Part shown: in pieces, positions 5,440-7,855 of the stretch
Layout of the letters: every line of letters begins with the position of its first letter
Numbering within the stretch: position 1 is the stretch's first letter
Source: Clostridia bacterium
GTDB lineage: Bacteria > Bacillota > Clostridia > Oscillospirales > CAG-272
Direction: 5' to 3'
Assembly (NCBI GenBank): GCA_017451975.1
Contig: JAFTNI010000100.1
Location: 1-7,855, forward strand
Length of the DNA: 7,855 bases
Made by a program: the position numbers and the translations under genes
Notes under the pieces: generated by a model
What the model was told of the DNA's origin: nothing
What the model saw: the letters and a program-made list of their open reading frames with translations, nothing else
Databases searched by the model: none

Positions 5440-5496
5440 ATGAAAAACTTATATTTATCGAATGTCAGCTCGCCTACGGTTTGTGCCGCGGCTTAA
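5440..5496 (+). CDS. 18-residue leader peptide ORF
   Basis: ATG 5440 follows a near-perfect AAAGGAGG (5424-5431) by 8 bases and the ORF ends at TAA 5494-5496. The peptide is MKNLYLSNVSSPTVCAAA. It has consecutive UUA-UAU-UUA codons at 4-6 and a run of three alanine codons (GCC GCG GCT) just before the stop. There are no hydrophobic export features and no recognised toxin or RiPP pattern. The strong promoter, the strong ribosome site and the two terminators directly behind it argue that it is translated as a regulatory leader for the ATPase gene. Codons 7-12 encode the segment that can pair with the left arm of terminator 1, so the ribosome's position directly controls the RNA fold. A stand-alone signalling or short functional peptide is the alternative. 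Confidence 0.7.
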   Translation: MKNLYLSNVSSPTVCAAA

Positions 5497-5514
5497 TATA
5501 ATTACTGTACGCTT

Positions 5515-5545
5515 GGGCGCATTCGGTTTTCGGGTGCGCCTTTTT
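5515..5545 (+). terminator. Terminator 1 of the leader
   Basis: An 11-bp stem including three G-U pairs (5515-5525 with 5531-5541) encloses GTTTT and is followed by TTTTTG. The top strand carries GGGCGCATTCG and CGGGTGCGCCT. It starts 18 bases after the leader stop codon. Confidence 0.85.
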
Positions 5546-5557
5546 GTATATCATTTC

Positions 5558-5585
5558 AGCACTCGGAGGAGTGCTTTTTGTTTTT
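5558..5585 (+). terminator. Terminator 2 of the leader
   Basis: AGCACTC (5558-5564) pairs with GAGTGCT (5569-5575) around GGAG, followed by TTTTTGTTTTT (the first T is shared with the stem). It is a classic intrinsic terminator 12 bases beyond the U-tract of terminator 1. A near copy of its left arm, AGCGCTCGGAG, recurs at 5593-5603. Confidence 0.85.
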
Positions 5586-5672
5586 CGTGAAAAGCGCTCG
5601 GAGTATAAGTTTCAACGGAAAATTACAAACATACAAAATTTATTTTATTTACAAAGAAAGAAGTGATGTGTA

Positions 5673-7454
5673 ATGAAACGATTGAAAAATAAACTTTTAG
5701 CGATGGAAAACAATACATCGACCTACACGGAAATGTATGACGGCAGTATGATAATATTTCCGCCGCACGGCGAAGATTACCTCGATAACAGCGCGTGCTA
5801 CTACTACGGCGACGATTTGGGATTTACCTTTTCCGTGAGCAACAAGCTCGCGCAGGATAAGCCTACCGTGGAAATAAGCGTGCCCGCGGAGCTTCTGGGA
5901 ATAAGCGAATACAGCGTGGCGGCGGCAGACCACTGCCTGCGCGCTTTCAAGCTGTATATAGACGTGCTTAACGAGGCACTGTACAACAAAAGCCGCCCCG
6001 ATAACGAGAACGGCAGATATTACCTGTGCGAGCCGGGCGGTGAGGTGCTTATGCGAAATACGGCGTATTTTGCGCTCTGCCCACAGAAAGATTATTGGTA
6101 TCGTTCTGGCTCTGCCGTGGTCTTATTTGACGACGGAAAAGAGCGCCCGCCGCGAATGTGCCTTTGCTTCCGCATACAGGTGCAGTTGCCGAAAAAGAAA
6201 CTGCGCAAGACAATACAAATGCTTTGCCGCGACCTGCCCGACGCGGTGGAGCGCTTTATAGCGGGTTTCGACACGGTACGGCTCAACGAGGCGCTGGAGC
6301 TTGCAAAGAAGCAAGCGGAAATACGTGCTTGGCTTAAAAACAGCGAATATTGTGCGTTTATAGCAAACGGGAGCATACTTCCGCGCTCCAAGGGCACACA
6401 ACTGCCTATGGAAAACGCGGTTCCGTTCCGGTCGCCCAAGGCCGATGAAATCACCGTCTGCGGTGTTTGCGGAATGGGCATAAAACGCGGTGTTACCGTT
6501 ATAACGGGCGGCGGTTATTCGGGTAAATCCACTTTGCTCGATGCTATTTCGGCGGGGATATACGACCACGCGGCGGGCGACGGGCGCGAGCTTTGCATTA
6601 CCGACGAAAGCGCCGTGACTATAGCCGCAGAGGACGGCAGAAGCGTGAAGCACGCGAATATTTCGCCGTTTATAAAGTGGCTTCCCGGCGGAGATACCGC
6701 AGATTTTTCCACAGACCATGCCTCCGGCTCTACCTCGCAGGCGGCGAATATTATGGAGGCTGTGGATATTGGTGCAAAGCTTTTGCTTATAGACGAGGAC
6801 AGAAGCGCCACAAACTTTATGATACGCGACGCCATGATGAAGGAGCTTATAGAAAAAGAGCCTATAACACCGTTTACCGACAGAGTGAACGAGCTTTGGC
6901 AAAGATGCGGAGTTTCTTCCATACTTGTAATAGGCGGAAGCGGCGAATACCTTTCCGTAGCCGACAGAATTTATATGATGGATGATTTTCTCGTACACGA
7001 TGTTACAGAGCGTGCACGCGGAATATGTGCTACCCACGGTGTACGCACAGAGCTGCCAAAAGAGGCAAATTGGGCTCAGGAGCGCAGATTTTTTGCAGAA
7101 GGATTTACCTCTTACCCCGAAAGGAGCGGCAGCGAAAAGCTGGAGGTATACGACCTTGGCTTTATTTTCATAGGCGACGAGAAGATAGATATTCGCGGAC
7201 TAAACGACGTTATAACCTCGCGACAGCTTTTTGCGCTGGGATTTATGTTGCGTTATCTTGAAATATCGAACAGACAAAGCGAAATAGCCCTTGCGCGCGC
7301 TGTAGACGAGCTTTATGATAAAATAGAGCGCGAGGGGCTGGACATAGTATTTTCGGCATATTTTACAACGTGCGAGCGTTTTTTGGATCTGCCGAGAAAA
7401 ACAGAACTTTTGGCGGTGATAAACCGTATGAGAAAGGTGAACTTTGCAAAGTAA
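5673..7454 (+). CDS. ABC-class ATPase (PF09818 'ABC_ATPase' type), 593 residues
   Basis: The start is ATG 5673; its ribosome site is weak (AAAGAAAGAAGTG). ATG 5703 in the same frame is a possible alternative. The N-terminal ~270 residues form the family's own alpha/beta region (AAADHCLRAF; HANISPF comes later). Walker A is GGGYSGKST (279-287, Lys285), the signature-like segment is ASGSTSQA (350-357) and Walker B with glutamate is LLLIDEDRSATN (D374, E375, D376). A switch-like segment VIGGSGEYLSVADRIYMMDDF follows. This layout matches the 'predicted ATPase of the ABC class' family known from bacteria and from trypanosome MRB1590. It is soluble, with no membrane domain, and is not an ABC-F protein. 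Its cellular role is unknown; nucleotide-dependent RNA or nucleic-acid binding has been proposed for the trypanosome relative. It is probably expressed by readthrough of the leader terminators, which would make it responsive to translation status (inference). Confidence 0.92.
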   Translation: MKRLKNKLLAMENNTSTYTEMYDGSMIIFPPHGEDYLDNSACYYYGDDLGFTFSVSNKLAQDKPTVEISVPAELLGISEYSVAAADHCLRAFKLYIDVLNEALYNKSRPDNENGRYYLCEPGGEVLMRNTAYFALCPQKDYWYRSGSAVVLFDDGKERPPRMCLCFRIQVQLPKKKLRKTIQMLCRDLPDAVERFIAGFDTVRLNEALELAKKQAEIRAWLKNSEYCAFIANGSILPRSKGTQLPMENAVPFRSPKADEITVCGVCGMGIKRGVTVITGGGYSGKSTLLDAISAGIYDHAAGDGRELCITDESAVTIAAEDGRSVKHANISPFIKWLPGGDTADFSTDHASGSTSQAANIMEAVDIGAKLLLIDEDRSATNFMIRDAMMKELIEKEPITPFTDRVNELWQRCGVSSILVIGGSGEYLSVADRIYMMDDFLVHDVTERARGICATHGVRTELPKEANWAQERRFFAEGFTSYPERSGSEKLEVYDLGFIFIGDEKIDIRGLNDVITSRQLFALGFMLRYLEISNRQSEIALARAVDELYDKIEREGLDIVFSAYFTTCERFLDLPRKTELLAVINRMRKVNFAK

Positions 7455-7464
7455 GCAAAAGAAC

Positions 7465-7500
7465 GCAAAAAAGAGATGCCATTTGGCATCTCTTTTTTGC
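7465..7500. terminator. Bidirectional terminator between convergent genes
   Basis: A perfect 16-bp stem (7465-7480 with 7485-7500) around ATTT has an A-tract on its left arm and a T-tract on its right arm, so it gives GATGCC/GGCATC plus a U-run on either strand. It serves the ATPase gene from the left and nifJ from the right. Confidence 0.92.
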
Positions 7501-7515
7501 TTTATATTCAACTTA

Positions 7516-7855
7516 TTATTCAGCGCCGTACATTTCAGCAAGCTTAAGGAGCTTGTTGTATTTAGCTTTAGCCTGAACTTCAGCTTCTGCGAAGAGTTCT
7601 TTTGCTCTTTCGGGGAACTGCTGTTCAAGACGGCTGTAACGTGTTTCGCTCTTGATGAAGTCAACGTAGTTAGCTGTGGGAGCTTTGCTGTCGATTGTAA
7701 GAGGATTCTTGCCTTCTGCTTTGAGCGTGGGGTTGAATCTGAACATCTGCCAGTAACCTGCTTCAACAGCGCGTTTCATTTCGCTCTGGCAGTTGCCCAT
7801 ACCGCCCTTAACACCGTGCATTTCGCAAGGAGCGTAGCAGATGATGATGGAGGGA
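7516..7855 (-). CDS. nifJ: Pyruvate:ferredoxin (flavodoxin) oxidoreductase, C-terminal end
   Basis: The frame is open from the right window edge to TAA at 7516-7518, giving the last 112 residues of a protein that is usually about 1,170-1,190 residues. It begins PSIIICYAPCEMHGVKGGMG, the 'YAPCxxHGxxxGM' signature in the thiamine-diphosphate domain; its cysteine is probably one ligand of the proximal iron-sulfur cluster. It continues with EAGYWQMFRFNP, GKNPLTIDSK and ETRYSRLEQQFPERA, all typical of the C-terminal tail. The enzyme oxidises pyruvate with coenzyme A to acetyl-CoA and CO2, reducing ferredoxin, in the cytoplasm of anaerobes. The Met at 7819-7821 is internal, not a start. The gene is convergent with the ATPase and shares its terminator. 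Codons are typical of well-expressed genes. The family call is very secure. Confidence 0.95.
   Translation of the reverse strand, partial: PSIIICYAPCEMHGVKGGMGNCQSEMKRAVEAGYWQMFRFNPTLKAEGKNPLTIDSKAPTANYVDFIKSETRYSRLEQQFPERAKELFAEAEVQAKAKYNKLLKLAEMYGAE

Larger units (their letters stand above)
5429..5599 (+). promoter_or_regulatory. Candidate leader-peptide attenuator with seven alternately pairing segments
   Basis: Terminating register: 5429-5434 (AGGCGA, part of the Shine-Dalgarno) with 5470-5475 (TCGCCT); 5515-5525 with 5531-5541 (terminator 1); 5558-5564 with 5569-5575 (terminator 2). Antiterminating register: 5459-5464 plus 5471-5474 with 5516-5525 (10 pairs, 6-base bulge); 5528-5537 with 5559-5568 (10 pairs, three G-U); 5569-5578 with 5590-5599 (10 pairs, one G-U). 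The registers exclude each other. A ribosome held at the first codons of the leader would cover the first segment but leave the second free, favouring readthrough. A ribosome that reads on covers the second segment, favouring termination. Pairings are read directly from sequence; the mechanism is inferred by analogy with peptide-coupled attenuators such as bmrB-bmrCD of Bacillus subtilis. Confidence 0.6.

Noticed and set aside
6123..7037. Minus-strand frame of 304 codons inside the ATPase gene
   Set aside because: It is antisense to conserved Walker motifs and is a codon-bias shadow.
1..7855. CRISPR arrays
   Set aside because: No regularly spaced direct repeats were seen anywhere in the window.

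Overview
The window looks like a low- to mid-GC member of the Firmicutes, most probably a Clostridia gut or anaerobe lineage. The evidence is strong AGGAGG-type ribosome binding sites, near-consensus sigma-A promoters with 17-base spacers, a tRNA-Glu resembling the Bacillus/Clostridia form with an encoded CCA, and the 3' end of a pyruvate:ferredoxin oxidoreductase gene. Species cannot be named from the sequence.

Left part (1-1967): an AT-rich accessory block with defence character. It holds the tail of a TIR-like (DUF1863/MTH538, ThsB-type) gene, a tightly coupled gene for a small three-helix membrane protein, and a third gene for a protein with a helical N-terminal region and a C-terminal TIR domain that keeps the presumed catalytic glutamate. 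Genes two and three are each followed by a hairpin, and the two hairpins are related in sequence with compensatory changes.

Middle (about 2047-2974): a decayed IS200-type insertion sequence whose tnpA reading frame carries several stops and a short frameshifted patch, with a left-end hairpin and a folded right end. Next comes a leftward tRNA-Glu(CUC) with its own terminator and promoter. The tRNA 3' end faces the accessory block, so this tRNA may be the old edge of a genomic island, although no integrase or att repeat is visible.

Right part (3062-7855): genes with more G+C and more CGC/GCG-type codons. They are an unrecognised 461-residue protein with a possible C-terminal SUKH (SMI1/KNR4)-like domain, a DUF4886 SGNH-hydrolase-like protein, an ABC-class ATPase (PF09818-type), and a convergent partial nifJ. 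A 16-bp bidirectional terminator separates the last two.

The most interesting signal is in the 340-base gap before the ABC-class ATPase. A strong promoter drives an 18-codon leader ORF, followed by two tandem intrinsic terminators. The segments can pair in two mutually exclusive registers, 1:2, 3:4, 5:6 or 2:3, 4:5, 6:7. This is the layout of a translation-dependent attenuator extended as a 'domino' across two terminators. It predicts that a ribosome held near the leader start would let transcription pass both terminators into the ATPase gene. All pairings were read by eye; no folding or database search was run.
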